64,000 nucleotides of DNA from Calamus simplicifolius (GCA_900491605.1 UESW01004767.1:315701-379700), one strand, 5' to 3'; shown: positions 33,401 through 46,440, counted from the first letter of the stretch. Notes: a model not told the origin generated them from the sequence alone. Numbers and translations are program-made.

Positions 33401-34416
33401 AATGTTAGAAAATATGTTGATTTGAAGATGGAGAATTTAGATAGAAGTTGTTCTACTAGAAGGTACTGCAAGAAAGAATTTCTCTCTCTATTTAGCATCC
33501 TGAAGCTAAAGCTGGACCGCACCTCCATCCTTTCAATCCTGAATTATTTTTCTTTTGTTTTAAAGATCAATGAGGAGGTATGCAGAAATTGATGGAACTG
33601 TTTTGAAACTCAAAAACCTTCAACTTGTTGAATCCTGTTAAGCACTAAAGTATTGTTTATATTTTTGTTATGTTTGTATGTGGAGGACTTGGATAGCATT
33701 GGCTGGTTCACAACTTAGATAAATGTTTAATAAATCATTCCAATCATAGTTAAGGGTATATTTAGATGATGTCCCTAATCAAACAAGTAATTTGAATTAT
33801 TACAAGGCCCCTGGAAAAGTAGAAATTAGTTGGGGTACTTGAGAGGTTTGTAACCTTTAAAAATTTTTCGAGGTTTGTTCCTGGAATTTTTATCATCTAG
33901 CTATATGTGATGCCAGTGCTATTATGGGTGCTACCAGTGCTATCAACTGAGTTCATTAAGTGCTACATTTTTTGTACCTGTTAGGGTAAAAATATAGTTC
34001 CTATACCGATGGAAGTAGATTTTGCTAGGAGATTATTTTGGTCCAATTTTTAGCCGTTAATTCTGTCATTTGGTGGAATTGTAGATTGGCTACCATGGCT
34101 GCAGAGAGACTGTTGATTCTGCAACCTGATAATTGGACTCTGAGGAGAGAACATGGCATGCTTTTATACTACAGCAGGTAAAATTCCTCATGCCCTTGAA
34201 ACTTCTGCTGTCATTGGTGTCTGGTTGAGAGCTTATTCTCCCTAGAGCTATCTGACAAAATGCTACAGGAGGTACGCAGAAGCTGTCCAGGAGCTAAGCA
34301 TCAGCATGGCATTTGCTCCTGTGGAGGAGGCAGAAGTTCTGGAGAGATTTGTTGAGAAGTTGCACCTTTTGCGGCTCGAATCATCATGGAAATCTCTGGA
34401 GCAGCTGGCTCACTAA
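27447..34416 (+). CDS. SirB1-type transglutaminase-like (Transglut_core2) protein, 8 coding exons
   Basis: Exons 27447-27575, 27688-27768, 30357-30723, 30867-30979, 31294-31458, 31573-31706, 34085-34177 and 34269-34416 join in frame to 1,230 nt (409 aa plus stop TAA 34414-34416). All have GT-AG junctions. The protein has an acidic N-terminus, then MAVKMARERFAQEI, ISLAK|ALLLVAAEDEAVM, IAKEVEAELIWRDIGCHLME, VLSSGCGS|AIMLSIIYIEVC and SIVGSRVGEDFLIWP: the SirB1 N-terminal (Transglut_core2) fold. A TPR-like tail follows (ERLLILQPDNW, YAEAVQELSISMAFAP). Plant relatives are conserved, single-copy and poorly characterised; catalytic activity is not established. An upstream exon ending at 27333 (CAG|GTATCC) appears non-coding, since its own ATG at 27272 does not lead in phase into exon 2; the start at 27447 is therefore my choice, and MAVKM at 27688 is an alternative. 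Intron 27769-30356 contains a foldback element. No break was seen. Confidence 0.88.
28046..28956. mobile_element. ~0.9-kb foldback element in the large intron of the SirB1-type gene
   Basis: Two arms of about 440 bp are imperfect reverse complements meeting near 28490. The outer ends are gcctatgtttggatgtttgg at 28046 and the complement ggctctgtttggatctttgg at 28956. The arms are purine-rich on one side and pyrimidine-rich on the other (ggaaggaaggagagg against cctttcctttcatcc). No coding capacity. The CTGTTTGGAT-type end is common among hAT-like and other plant MITEs, but the target duplication is unclear. Confidence 0.75.
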
Positions 34417-35249
34417 CCAACCAACATCCCTTGTTTAACATACCTATTAATGGAGCCCTGTAGATGTGATCAAAGTTTTGGAAGTTCAAACCCTGGTTCC
34501 CCCCGGCCCCTGGGAAGCTGCAACGGAAATTGAGCTCTGGCATGGTATTTCTCAGTTTATGAACCGTCTAGCTATAACAATGGATAGACTTATCAACCTG
34601 GAGCGATGTTGGATAAACCAGTTTGTGGCACCAGCATGCGAGCAGCCAAATATTGCAGTCTTTCTTTTATTTGGCGTTGCGGCATCAGTAGAGACTGCGG
34701 AATAACGTTTTGTTACACCTGGAAGGATGTGGTTATCCCGAACTATTTGCTGGCATGATTTAATGTGCCACAGAAGTCTAGACTGGTCACTTGAGCGTTG
34801 ACCATCAACGTAATGTAGTGTGCTAATCTTTGGATTCATTTTCCCCGGAGCAATCTTTTGCATTGGGGAATCTTCGATTTGTAGGAGTTTTGTTGCCAAA
34901 GAAATCTGCAGTTGAGAAACTCTGGAATGAAAAGTACTGGTTTTACGGTTCTATTGATGCAGTCGTTATCAGCATCTCTTGGAAGGGAACGTGTAAGGTA
35001 CCATGGCCGTTGCTCAAAGGCCAAGCAAGACGTTAACAATTGATCGTTACGGGGTTTGGACTAGCAAAACTGGTATTCCTTGCACGCGAGAACGTCTGCT
35101 TAAATTGTTATTCCTTGCACGCGAGAACGTCTGCTTTATGACCTAAGGTTCACTTAGGAGATTGATTACAAGAAGAAGTGAAAGAAGCTAATGTGGAAAA
35201 GACTGGATTGTTATAACCCACCAATCATGTTCAAGGTATTATGAATTAA
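34417..35249. other. 3' flank of the SirB1-type gene; short tandem duplication
   Basis: Probably 3' UTR at first. At about 35072-35136 the block ttattccttgcacgcgagaa plus cgtctgctt is repeated directly within 35 bp. Other open frames here are unsupported. Confidence 0.45.
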
Positions 35250-36181
35250 GGGGATGTTTGGTAGTAGGTAATTTATTCAGATTATCGGTAATTTAATTGG
35301 GATTCATCAGCTAACCTTATCTAGATATGTTGTAATCTAATAAATTTTTTTTGACAAAATTACCTTTGCCTCTTTTGTAAAAATAAAAATAAATCGTGGT
35401 ATTATTCGTCTATAAAAAATATCAAATAAAAAATAAAATAAAAAAAATATAGTTATCAAACAACTCTAATTGAAAAATAAAAATTTTAATTACTATTTTT
35501 TAAAATTTATAAAAAATAAATTAAAACAAATTTAAAAAATTTAAAAATTAATTAAAAAATAATTTTAAAATTTTATTTTATAAAATATTAAATTAATTAA
35601 TTAAATTAATTAAAAAATTAATTTTAAAAATTATTATTTTATTATTTATTTTTTTAAAAATATTTTTAAAATTTTATTTTTTAAATTAATTAAAAGATTA
35701 ATTAAGTTTTTTATTTTTAATTAATTTTTAAATTAAATTAATATTTAAAAAATAATATATCATTATTCTATTAATCTTAATTATTTTTATATAACAAAAT
35801 ATTAAAAATAAATTATTTTTAAAATATAATAAATAAATTATGATAATTAAAAGTTTAAGAATAAAAAAATTAAATAAATGTTTAAAGATTAAAAATATAT
35901 TTTAATCTTAAAAAAATAAATTTAGCATCTTCTACTTATATATAAATACTTTGATCTAGAATATTTTGAGGTATTTTAAAAATTTTAATAGATTTAATTT
36001 AGTATATGAATTTAATTTAGAAGTATTTTGAGAATTAAATGTTATATCACTGTTTGTCGTATCAAATATAATGTATATCAAACACAGTAATCAATATTAT
36101 TGATAATCCATTCAGTAATAAATTATCTTGTATGTAATCCATATTACCATTCAGGATTGATGGTAATAATCAAATGCAATC
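35250..36181. mobile_element. Harbinger-like MITE, 0.93 kb, TSD TAA
   Basis: Left end ggggatgtttggtagtaggt at 35250; right end caaatgcaatc at 36181, whose complement gattgcatttgattattacc resembles the left end. TAA stands on both sides (35247-35249 and 36182-36184), as for PIF/Harbinger insertions. The interior is almost pure A/T with no frame. A relative lies at 52040-52742. Confidence 0.6.
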
Positions 36182-36264
36182 TAAGGAATAAAGAGAAGAA
36201 AAAAAAAATCCAAGGCTTTGCCAAAATAAAAGCAATTCTAATTTCTAGAACTGCAAGAAAAAAG

Positions 36265-36505
36265 AAAATGAAGCGTCATGCAGCTCTACTGACTTCATAC
36301 TTCAAAGCTAAATTAAAGAACTTGGAAAAGTAGAAGCGTGCACTTGAAAGCTAATTTAAAGAACTTGGAAAAGAAAGAGCGTGCTTTGACTGTGGCGGCT
36401 ATTCCAATTTCTCCATCTTCCACCTTCGGGACATACAACAACAAAAAACGTGCTTTTGACGGTGGAGACCAATTTCTCTATCTTCCACATTCGGGCCATA
36501 CCTGC
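36265..36505 (+). repeat. Two successive tandem duplications
   Basis: First, aaagaacttggaaaag occurs twice about 50 bp apart with cgtgc following each. Second, a ~80-bp block (gtgctttgac(t/g)gtgg ... ccaatttctcca/tatcttccac) is repeated at about 36380 and 36450. The sequence around 36570-36900 has a minus-strand open frame of no recognised family. Confidence 0.6.
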
Positions 36506-39500
36506 TAGCTGCTGTCTGATTCGTGGTCCAAAAGCCTGATGATGTTCTCCATGCAAGTCAACGCCTCGTTAGCATGAATCACAACAATCCGAAGTCTCTG
36601 GCTGGTCGCTCTCTACAATGAAAAAACGTTTCAGATCAATCAGATTCAATGCTCCCATTGCTCTCCTGCCTCTCAAAGATATGGTAACAGTAGTCATCTT
36701 CAAAGCCGTCATGCTTGACTGCCTCCCCCGGAACCTGACAACCACTGTTCTGTCCAAGTTGCCAGGAAAGTGGCACGCAATCTTTCACTTTTGAGACATC
36801 AGCATAGGTGGTCAGATTACCTGAGTTCGGTAACCTGAACGGATTCTCTCTCCCTTTTTGGTTTTGGCAAACCTTCAAGCTAGGGACGAATTGTACCATG
36901 AAAAAAAAAAAACAACAGCAGGAAGTGAAAAAAGAGAAGTAGGTGGTCAGATTCTAACAAATTGGCTTGATGTCCTGCTGGAGACGATGCTTGTTCAAGA
37001 AATAACCTCGTTTTGATAATAGTTTTTGAACATGTGACTTCAAGCAAGGTTTTGTGCCTGCGATGTAAGTAGAGGTGGTTACGCCATAAGGTTTGAAGAA
37101 AGATGGATTTGATCCATTCTAAAAGAAATGGTTGAGACTAGCCCATCTTTTCTCCCCCCTCCCTGGGCAAAAAGTAGGACTTCATACTGATAACCGTGAT
37201 CGATGGAAACGGTTGAGAGAACACCTGCTAGTTTCAAACGGATTAAAAACTTTTTGTTTTTTTGGACCGCACATATATAGGGGATACTCCCTCAAATTTT
37301 ATCAAGAGAGCATATTTAATTATAAGAGAGAAAGAATGTATAGAGATAGAAAATTAAAAAGAGTTGAGCAAGAATTTTGCTTTCCTTTTGCTATATATAT
37401 ATTTTCAAAATTCAAAAAGTAAACAAAAGTTTTTCTAGAGAGAGTAATATAAAGAAAAAATTCTTTGAATTTCTTTTGTTCCACAATGCCACCAGAACGA
37501 TAGAGCTAATTGATCCTATGCCAAACTTCATCATTTACAGATATATCTTCTCCACTACTAAGGTGACCATATGTGGTGAAAACCTTGGGTTAAAAACATC
37601 TATAAGGGCAAAAAAAAAAAGCAAAAGATGAGATATCATCTCTGAAGAGACATCACACATTGGACAATCATAACTAATTCTCCATCTTTTGTATTTCCAA
37701 TTTCAGATCTATTAAAAGTTTAAATGCAATGACACTACTTTAAGCAATCCTAATTGGTACAAGTGCTGAAAAGATGATAGTACTTTCTTTAAAAACAAGT
37801 TGTGTCTGCATGAAAAGAGCAATAACACCAACCTTGCTTTTATTTGTCCCCCTTGATAATCACTATATCTAGCTCATAGATTCAAGATCTGCATGAAAAT
37901 GTCAGGTATGTACTCCAAATTCACTCCAGAATTCCATTTCTAGAAGATTTACTGCTCATATATATATGAAAGAAGGTAGATGAAAATAGAAAATATGAAA
38001 AATAATAGACAACAAATTTTGGGGTGCAAAAAATTATGATTGCTGTTAATTAGGATGAAAACTCTAGATGCATGATCAATACAAAGAAATCCGTTGCCTT
38101 GAAATCCTAAGTAACATTATTGAAACACACCGTCACTGGTTATTCATTAAACGTTAAAAGGTTAAGGCCTATCCAAACCATTAAACTGCCAACCTTTCTC
38201 GAAACTGACATGGACAAGTAGGCTTTGTACATGGTCATCTTAATTATTCTAATCATAGAATAAACTAAAATAATAACAGCCTGTTGTTATTTCTTGTTGA
38301 AACTGACATCATAAGATAAGATAATTATCAACTGTATGAAAAGAATAATGGGGCTCAAGTTTATTCTAATTTTCCAAGCATGATCAATTGACTTCAACGT
38401 CAAACATACATCTCCATATCTCCAGTAAAAATCAATTGAATCTGTTAAAAAACAGCTTTGTACCCACAATCTCTGCTATTTCAGTAGATCCTAGTCATAT
38501 TTTCCTCATCGTGTAAGGCTAATTCTGATGGCATGTTTCTCTCACTGTCCACATTTACCAATTCCTACATAGCCACATAACTGAAACTTCACTAATTAAT
38601 AACTGTATATGAAAATATAACTTTGCAGCAAATTCATAATTAAAATTTTGATGTGCCAATCCTTGACAAACTTGAGATTTGTCATGATATATCCGTGATC
38701 TATATATGGTAGCATGTTGTATAACAAACCCAATTAATTAACAAGCTTGACAGCTTCAACCCCCAGGTTGCTGTACTAGTACTAGGCACTTCTACAGTAT
38801 GGGTACACCTCCATGCTGACAAATGACACTACTGGAGGTAGGACAACAGCTGTAGCTGCTGTGCTATGTATCAGTATAATGCTGTATTCAGTCTCAATGT
38901 AGTGCCAGTGTCATATCTGGAATGGTATAGAATATGCTGAGCACTGGGTGGTAATGGGCTAGCATAACAAAAAATGCTGTGGCTTGCCTGTCAAGTGTAA
39001 TTGACCACATGGGCTCCTGATCAACGTAAGATCAAGCTCCCTCGAGTTTCAATATTTTTAGTTTCATTCTATCTACAGTAGCATACTATCTAATCAATAC
39101 CAACACAGCTGATATGGGTGAGCTTCAGTTTGAGGACCATAATTCTAGGAGAACAATTTGTGGAATACGAGTGTAAGCTTGAAGTAATCTGATAATGCAA
39201 AGGATTAACCTGATGTAGATCTTTTGGATGCAACCGGTAAAGCACTGGAATTAGTCAACAATGAATCCATGGACCACAAATGCGGAATCTGATTCAATGG
39301 ATGCAAAAAGAATGCTGGATGGAAACTACTCAAGACTGACCAAGATGGAGACTATCTTGGATTACATCACACAACATCTGCAGATGATACCAAAGCAAGG
39401 GATACAGCATATTCCTGGGAATGTCTGCAGTGTAGCTGATGTTTTGGCTCTAGCGGCATAGAAAAACGGTGTTCAGAAATTTTGTGATCAGGGAATCTAA

Positions 39501-39590
39501 AAGGTTTCTTCAACGTGCACGTAAGTATATAATGATATAGCGTACATCTATGACCCTTCAGCGAAGTTAGCTTATCCATGAAATACAGAG
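36506..39590. other. Intergenic, no supported gene
   Basis: A minus-strand cysteine-containing frame (36636-36899) and a plus-strand frame (39261-39461) are not recognised and are too short to support. The rest is AT-rich without visible repeats of note. Confidence 0.4.
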
Positions 39591-39729
39591 AAAGGGAAAC
39601 AGGCGTTACACTGACAGCTCAACCAATGGAGCAGCATAGGCCAGCAGCAATCCACATATTATTCAGATTAGAAAAAAAGTCAAGTGAATAAACCTAATCA
39701 ACTTCATAATTTAGTAGCTGAGAGAGGCA

Positions 39730-40110
39730 AGTAAAGTTTAAAGGAGTTGGAGAGAATGTTAGGCCATAATATTGGAATATGGATTGGAGTGAGACTTTTG
39801 GCAATGAGTCAGTGAATGCAGGTTGAATTGGATCTCATTGAACCACCAACGCCAGTCCACCATGTCATTAACCCGTGGGTAAGAATAGATGCAACGTTTC
39901 CCTTTCAGAGAGTAGGTCATGCATGATGTTATATGGTAGTGCAAAAGAGGAAATATCAATTGCTTCACCAAATCGTTGTCCCCGCCTGTCTAGAAATAAA
40001 TTCAGGGCTGAGTGCTACAGCAGGCATGTTATGGAATCTCTTGAATTTTTTCCTATCAGCCAAGCAGAAGAAGTTTAAGCAATTAGCTGGGGACGAAAAT
40101 TAGTCGTCAG
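39730..40110 (-). pseudogene. WAT1/UMAMIT relic: exon 6 and adjoining intron
   Basis: The nucleotide sequence is collinear with exon 6 and the intron before it in the two full WAT1-related copies: ccatgtcattaaccc, gcagatgcaa/agatgcaacg, gatgttatgtagtag/gatgttatatggtag, and aaataaattcag(t/g)(t/g)ctgag. The exon part has indels and no continuous frame; the stretch for the end of the exon is largely deleted. It has the same strand as the two downstream copies, so this is the remains of a third tandem member. A Copia element lies immediately beside it at 40170. Confidence 0.7.
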
Positions 40111-40169
40111 AATATAAAGTGATAAGAGAGCCAAACTAACACTCGTTGCTTCCTCCCTCGCCTTGGTAC

Positions 40170-40448
40170 TATTGAAATAGAGAGAGGAATATTGAGAAAC
40201 AATTGCTTCACTTTTTCATTGATTAGGAGTGAATATATATACATAAAATTGGGTATACAAAAATAGAAAACTATTTTAGAATTATGGTTAATTCTCTAAT
40301 AATGGCTAGAATTTAAAATTTAAAGGAAAGCTGGACAAAGATTGAAAACTATCCTAGAATTATTGTTAATTCTCTAATAATGGCTAGAATTTAAAATTTA
40401 AAGGAAAGCTGTAGAAACTATCCTAGAATTATGGTTAATTCTCTAATA
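40170..40448 (-). repeat. Copia LTR (3' with respect to the element)
   Basis: 279 bp. Contains tandem partial units of ctagaattatggttaattct and ggctagaatttaaaatttaa. It is shorter than its partner because of a different number of these internal units. Confidence 0.88.
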
Positions 40449-40455
40449 TGCCCCC

Positions 40456-43400
40456 TCAAGATGAAGCTCCGGAGGAGATGCCAATCTTGACCCGTAATTC
40501 TTGGAAGCGGCTTCGTGGAAGCGGTTTGGTAAGAGCATCGGCAAATTGATCTGCTGAGAAAATATGAGTAATACGAAGAGCACCTGATTGAACTTGATCC
40601 CGAATAAAGTGATAGTCAATTGCCACATATTTTATGCACGAATGAAAGACCATATTAGCACAGAGATAGGTGGCACCAACATTGTCATAATAGATAACAG
40701 GTTGTGAAGGATGACACCAAGCTCTGTGAGAAGGGAACAAATCCAATTGATTTCTGAAGTAGTGGCAACAACTGATCGATACTCAGCTTTTGTGGATGAC
40801 CGAGCAACTATACGATGTTTCTTGAACGATCAAAAAATAGGATGTCGACCAAGATAGACAATATAGGCATTCGTAGAGGTATAATCATCTTTGTTATCAG
40901 CCCAATCTGCATCTGAGAAGGCATGAAGAGAAAGTAAATTTTTCTTATGAAGAAATAATCCATGAGTTAATGTGCCACATAGATATCGAAGTAGTCATTT
41001 TGCAGCATTCCAATGTTTAGACGTTGGGCAATGCATGAACTGAGAAAGCTTGTTAATAGCATATGCGATGTCTAGACGAGTGAGGCAAAAATATTGTAGA
41101 CTGCCAATAATTATTCTATATTCTGTGTAGTCAATTAGAGCTGTACGTGAATGAAGTGTGAGATTTTCATCTATAGGAAGTGGTGTAGCAACAGGTTTTG
41201 CACCAAATATTTTTGCATGGCAAGAAGATTAGTGATGTAGCGCTTTTGAGTAAGCAATAGACCAGATAGAATGGTGAGAACCTCAATGTCGAGAAAATAA
41301 GACAAAACACCAAGATCCTTGATTTAAAATCTTTGTGCTAGAAGATCGATGTAGTGCTGAATAATATCAGTGTTGGTACCTGTAATAATAATGTCATCCA
41401 CATAAACAAGTAGATATATAGTAATATCACCGGAGTGGAGAATGAAGAGAGAAGTGTCTGCATGAGAGTTTGTAAGCCTAGACTCGATGAGGAACCGGTG
41501 AAGTTCAAGGTACCAAGCTTGTGGGGCCTACTTGAGTCCATATATAGCCTTCTTTAATTTGTATATGTGTTGGATTGTCTCTATCAATAAATTTCGGAGG
41601 CTGGGCCATGTAGACATCTTCAGAAAGATGGCTTTGAAGAAATGCATTATTAACATCAAACTATCACAACTGCCAACCTCTACTAACTGCCAGGCTTAGA
41701 ACAAGGCGTATTGTTGTTGGCTTGACAACCGGACTAAAGGTATCATAATAATCCACTCCAGGTCGTTGATAAAAGCCTTTTACAACTAATTTGGCTTTGT
41801 ACTTTCAATAAACATCAAAAAACCGTTTAATACAAAAGATCCACTTACATCCAACAAGATTCTGCAGAGAAGAAGATGGAACAAGCTCCCAGGTTCCATT
41901 CTGAATAAGAGCATCAAATTCATCATTCATAGCTTGTCTCCATTTGAAATCTTTTAGGGCTTGGTTAACAGTATGAGGCTCAATGTCTGACGATTGAGAA
42001 AGGATAGCAGTGAGATTCATTTTGGTTAGGGGCTTGTGGATGTTGTTTTTCACTCTAGGGGTCATGGGATGAGTATTTTAATGGGTAGTTTGAGCTATGG
42101 TTGAAGCAGAAAAGGTCTTAGAATTGTGTGGTTCTATTGGTAAACAGTCAACTGTGGTTGCTTGCCAATCAATCGAACTATGTCCGAGTAAAGGAAGGTC
42201 TATGGACAGAGAATGACGATCGATTGATGAGGAGGGGCAGTCGATAGTTTAGACATTTTGTATCGGATGTTGACACGAGGAATCCCTTTGTGGAGATGTA
42301 TTGAGTGAGCCACTTGAAGTGGGTAGAAGTTGGATAGGGGGAAGCTATTTGAAAATGATCTCTGGGATAGGACGAGCTAGATGGGATAGGTGAGTGGTAA
42401 AGGAAAAAAAGTTTCAAGAAATTTGACATGACGAGAAATATATGTTTTAAAAGTGGACGGATCAAGACAGATATAGGAACTTTGCGTTGAAGAGTAACCA
42501 AAAAAACACATGGAGTGGAACGAGATTCAAGTTTATGTTTGGTATAAGGACGAAGCCACGGAAAACATAAGCAATTGAACACCCGAAATTTAGTGTAGTT
42601 GGGTTGAGACTCAGAGTTTTTCAAAAGGAGATGAAAGTTGTAGTGTGGGTATGGGTATACGATTGATGAGATATATAGCAGTGGCAAAGGCATAAGTCCA
42701 ATAAGTTAGAGGTATCGATGCATGAGTGAAAAGAGAGAGACCAGTTTCAACAATATGGCGATGACATCGTTTGGAAAGACCATTGTGTTCTGGTGTATGG
42801 GGTGTAGTAAGATGGGATATACCATTGGTGGAGAGAAAACTATCAAGGGCTTGATATTCGCCACCATTATCTGAATAGAGAGTAACAATTCTGTGTTTAA
42901 ATTGATTTTCGACTAATGCCTTGAAGCGCACAAAGATCATACATGAGATTTTTATTTAAGTGGATAATACCAATATATCATGTATAATGATCAACAAAAT
43001 AACATAGTACTGAAAACCATCAACAGAATAAACATGAGAGGTTCATACATCAGAAAAGAGAAGTTCAAGTGGATGGGATGAGGTTAAGGTAGAAGAAGAA
43101 AAAAAATTATGACTTTTATTACATGAACAGGCATTGCAATGTGTGAAGAGGATAACGGGCTAGATAATGGTAAAGAAAACTTGGAAACAATATTTTTCAT
43201 AATACTGAATGATGGATGATCTAGTCTAGAGTGCCACTCGAACGAAGTTATCTTGACACTAGAAAATGCAAGCAATGGAGAAGAGGTAATTGAAGGGGAT
43301 GGAGAAGAGGTAACTGAAGGGGATATAGTCGGCCACTCATATACGCCATCCTTAGGTTCACCCATCACAAGGATTGCCCCCATGTTTAAATCCTTCACCT

Positions 43401-43994
43401 GAAAGGCAGAGGGTGAGAACTCAACAGAAACATGATTATTAGTGCAAAATTGATAAATCGAAAGTAGGTTCTTTTTCATGGAAGGGACACAAAGGACGTT
43501 TTGTAAATTAAAAGAGCGAAAGAAAGTAGGTATGATGGTAGAACCAGTATGATGATGTGAAGAGCGGATCCATCGCCGATCATGACATCATCAGATCCTT
43601 GATACAGGCTATGAAGAGAAAAGATTGCTCAAGTCAGACGTAACGTGGTGAGATGCTCCGCTATCCAGCAGCCAAGTAGGAGCAGTGTTGTTGTTGAGAA
43701 CAGCATGATTGGCTTGTGCAGTGTTTTTGCCGAGAGAAGCCTGATTAGCTCATGGTTGCCAGGATGTGGAGGGGCGATATCCATGAGAACCTTGAGGACA
43801 AGGTGTCAAGGATTGTTGATTAGTGACAAGTTGAAACATCGGGCATCGTTTGACAGTGTGTCATTGAATATCGCATGCTTGACAATGATCCAAATAAGGT
43901 TTGGGTTGACGTTGATCATGAGGAGAAAATACATTTGTAGGGCCTGGTTGTTGTAGATTGGTGATAGAATCGTTGGTGGAGGAGAAGGTTGCAT
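40456..43994 (-). pseudogene. Copia gag-pol remains
   Basis: Recognisable blocks: RNase H (YYDN near the start, then KYVAIDYHFIRD and ADALTKPLP at its end), RT (start W-x-x-AM-x-x-E-x-x-AL-x-x-N-x-TW near 41960-41880; YVDD), integrase (SDNGGEY and HTPEHNG), pre-integrase (LLSIYQ) and a zinc knuckle with an in-frame stop between its second Cys and the His. The blocks sit in several frames separated by stops and shifts. Confidence 0.85.
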
Positions 43995-44052
43995 CGGAAG
44001 CCATTGAGGAAAAAAAAAGAACTATGCCCAAGAAGATTAGGCTATAATACCA

Positions 44053-44371
44053 TATTGAAATAGAGAAAGAAGAATATTGAGAAACAACGGCTTTACTTTT
44101 TTATGATTAGGAGTGAATATATATACACAAAATTGGGTATACAAAAATAGGAAACTATCCTAGAATTATGGTTAATTCTCTAATAATGGCTAGAATTTAA
44201 AATTTAAAGGAAAACTGGACAAAGATAGGAAACTATCCTAGAATTATGGTTAATTCTCTAATAATGGCTAGAATTTAAAATTTAAAGGAAAGCTTGGCTA
44301 GAATTTAAAATTTAAAGGAAAGCTGTACAAAGATAGAAAACTATTCTAGAATTATGGTTAATTCTCTAATA
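44053..44371 (-). repeat. Copia LTR (5' with respect to the element)
   Basis: 319 bp. Clearly the partner of 40170-40448, with an additional internal repeat piece (gcttggctagaatttaaaat). Substitutions between the LTRs show that the insertion is not recent. Confidence 0.88.
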
Positions 44372-44376
44372 GGTAC

Positions 44377-46086
44377 ACTCTCTCTTCAGTAGGTTCAGCC
44401 TGCAGAGTCAAATGTGCTATCTGTGCAGTACCATGCATCTTACGTTTAGAAATCTTTTACCTTAGAAAGATTAAAAGGATTTTTCTTTGGCTAGCCTTGC
44501 TTAATAAATTGCACACCTATGATGTATCAACGCAGAAGGGTGGCAAGTAAGTTCAGGATGCATGCCTTGTGAAGCCAATAAGTGGTTAGTGAATCACTTG
44601 CTTGTTAGATGTTTATTCTTTAAATCTATGTTCAAGACTCTATCCAGCTGGCTTAGAGTGACTGATTATAGTATTTATGTGGCATGCATGATAAAATAGT
44701 AGTTTTAAAAAAAATTTAATAAAAGTTCTTTCGCTTGCACCATTTTTCGTAAATTTTTTCTTGTGAAAAAATGTCTATTTAGAAAAATGGAAGTATTCTT
44801 ATTTGGGTACATGTAATTTTTTTTTTTTTTTTCTTTCTTCCTTAATGTCTTTGTAAATAATTTTGATATTAATAAATCTTGATGGCGACTCCCACACTTT
44901 TCCTCATGTAGCCCTCTTGCGAGACGTATACCGAACGGCCGCGGAAGGAGGGCGGTGGAAGGTCTCATCCCATTCCACTCCATGCCTTGGCGGCTACTCA
45001 TTCCCCTGCTATTTGGTGAAAGGTCTTGATAGGACTGTCATTCACTTGTTCCATGATGTCCGTTGTTCTCAGCTTCGTTCCCTATACCCAAATAGTTCAT
45101 AGACAACCATGGATTCACCATCCAATCATGTTAACGATCCTACTAATCTTACAAACCACTTCAAGGATGGTAGACCTCTATTAAAACTTTGTTTCTCTTC
45201 ATTAATTTCAAATTAAAGTATACAGAGATCCCAACCCATCATCTAGACATGGGAACTCAATGATTAGCCTGCACAACCCCAGCAAACCATATCTCACAGA
45301 AATGGCATCCAATCTTTCCATATATCAATGATTTGGAATAACCTAATCAAATCACATAAGTATTAGAAATAAAATAATATAATATAATAAAAAAGATACA
45401 TATTATCTAAATTGTTGTAAACGGTACAATTTACCTTTGAATGAAGAGATCCAGGATGGCACAAACTTTAAAATATTACAACCATTAAACACTGTTTTAC
45501 ACTTTTAATACAAGATTCCCGGCATGCATGAAGGTACATACAGTACCAAAGGAATTATTTTGGAGAGATCCACCAGTAAAAAAAAGAAAAAAGCAACTTT
45601 AACTACCTATTGTCACATGAAAAGAAATCAACATTACTTCATGGTTTGAGTGACATAGTAGTCCTTCAGCCGTACACAAGAAGATGGACTATAACAGTTC
45701 AATCAAGCAGACAAATTATTAAGCCTCTTTGCCAGTGACGCTGAATTCATGACTTCAACCTGCATCACCATCCCCAAAGTTGGCTAGCTTTTGCTCCATT
45801 TTTTGTAGCAAAGGAGGAATGCTGGAGTTTTTCTGCTATAATGGATGTGATTTCCGTAATCACTTCAGACATTAACTATGACAATGTTGTGAGGCTGGTA
45901 ATCTAAAGTTTCTTTCTTGAGAAGAACAGAACATGAATAAAGTCGCCCAATTGGGAGAGAATATGGACTAAAACACCCAACAGAGAGGAATTTTCCATGG
46001 GAAAAAACTCTGCCATCTAAATGCACTCCATCTCCATATTGCGGTGGGCGATTCTCAAAATGGGATAAGAGGGATGCAACTCAAAA
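44377..46086. other. Intergenic; 3' flank of WAT1 copy 1
   Basis: The part from about 45230 to 46086 is collinear with about 56590-57990 downstream of copy 2 (e.g. gatttggaataacctaatca), so it belongs to the duplicated block. A GC-richer plus-strand frame at 44863-45102 is not recognised. Confidence 0.5.
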
Positions 46087-46398
46087 TCATGTGGCTCTAA
46101 GGAACCACAGAGGGACCAGAGAGAACGTCTCCCTTCTTGGTACTTGGTGGATCCTCTGGAAGAAGAGGGCTAGAGCCATCATTGAAATATAATAAGATAC
46201 CTTTGGCAGCCTGTCTCTCTTTGTAGCGGGCCATGTGACCAGGTATAATCCAGCAACGATGAAAATACCCCCAATGACACTGCAAGCATATGGGAATAAA
46301 AGTTATGGCATGAAATGGCAACATAATTGCACCAAAGCCTACAAAATTAACAACACTATGCGTGCTTGAAGAATTGACTTCTATTGCAACCAGTGAAG

Positions 46399-46440
<42 letters not shown>

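Larger units (their letters stand above)
40165..44376 (-). mobile_element. Degenerate Ty1/Copia LTR retrotransposon, 4.2 kb, TSD GGTAC
   Basis: LTRs lie at 40170-40448 and 44053-44371, with GGTAC duplicated at 40165-40169 and 44372-44376. Read on the minus strand, the LTRs run TATTAGAG to TTTCAATA, so the usual TG...CA ends are TA...TA. Next to the 5' LTR (plus 44041-44052) is a primer-binding site close to TGGTATCAGAGCC of initiator tRNA-Met. A purine tract, the complement of tgccccctcaag at 40449, precedes the 3' LTR. Coding order on the minus strand is: short gag leader and CCHC knuckle (43994 to about 43800), GAG-pre-integrase (43479-43084), integrase (42940-42178), reverse transcriptase with YVDD at 41393-41404, and RNase H (40746-40456). 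The order integrase then RT makes it Copia. Frames are broken many times and most of gag is missing, so it cannot act alone. Confidence 0.9.

Noticed and set aside
36569..36899. Minus-strand cysteine-containing frame as a receptor or secreted protein
   Set aside because: Only a vague PFRLP match, no signal peptide or consistent cysteine spacing.
39261..39461. Plus-strand 66-codon frame as a small gene
   Set aside because: No homologue recognised, no splice or regulatory support; length is expected by chance.
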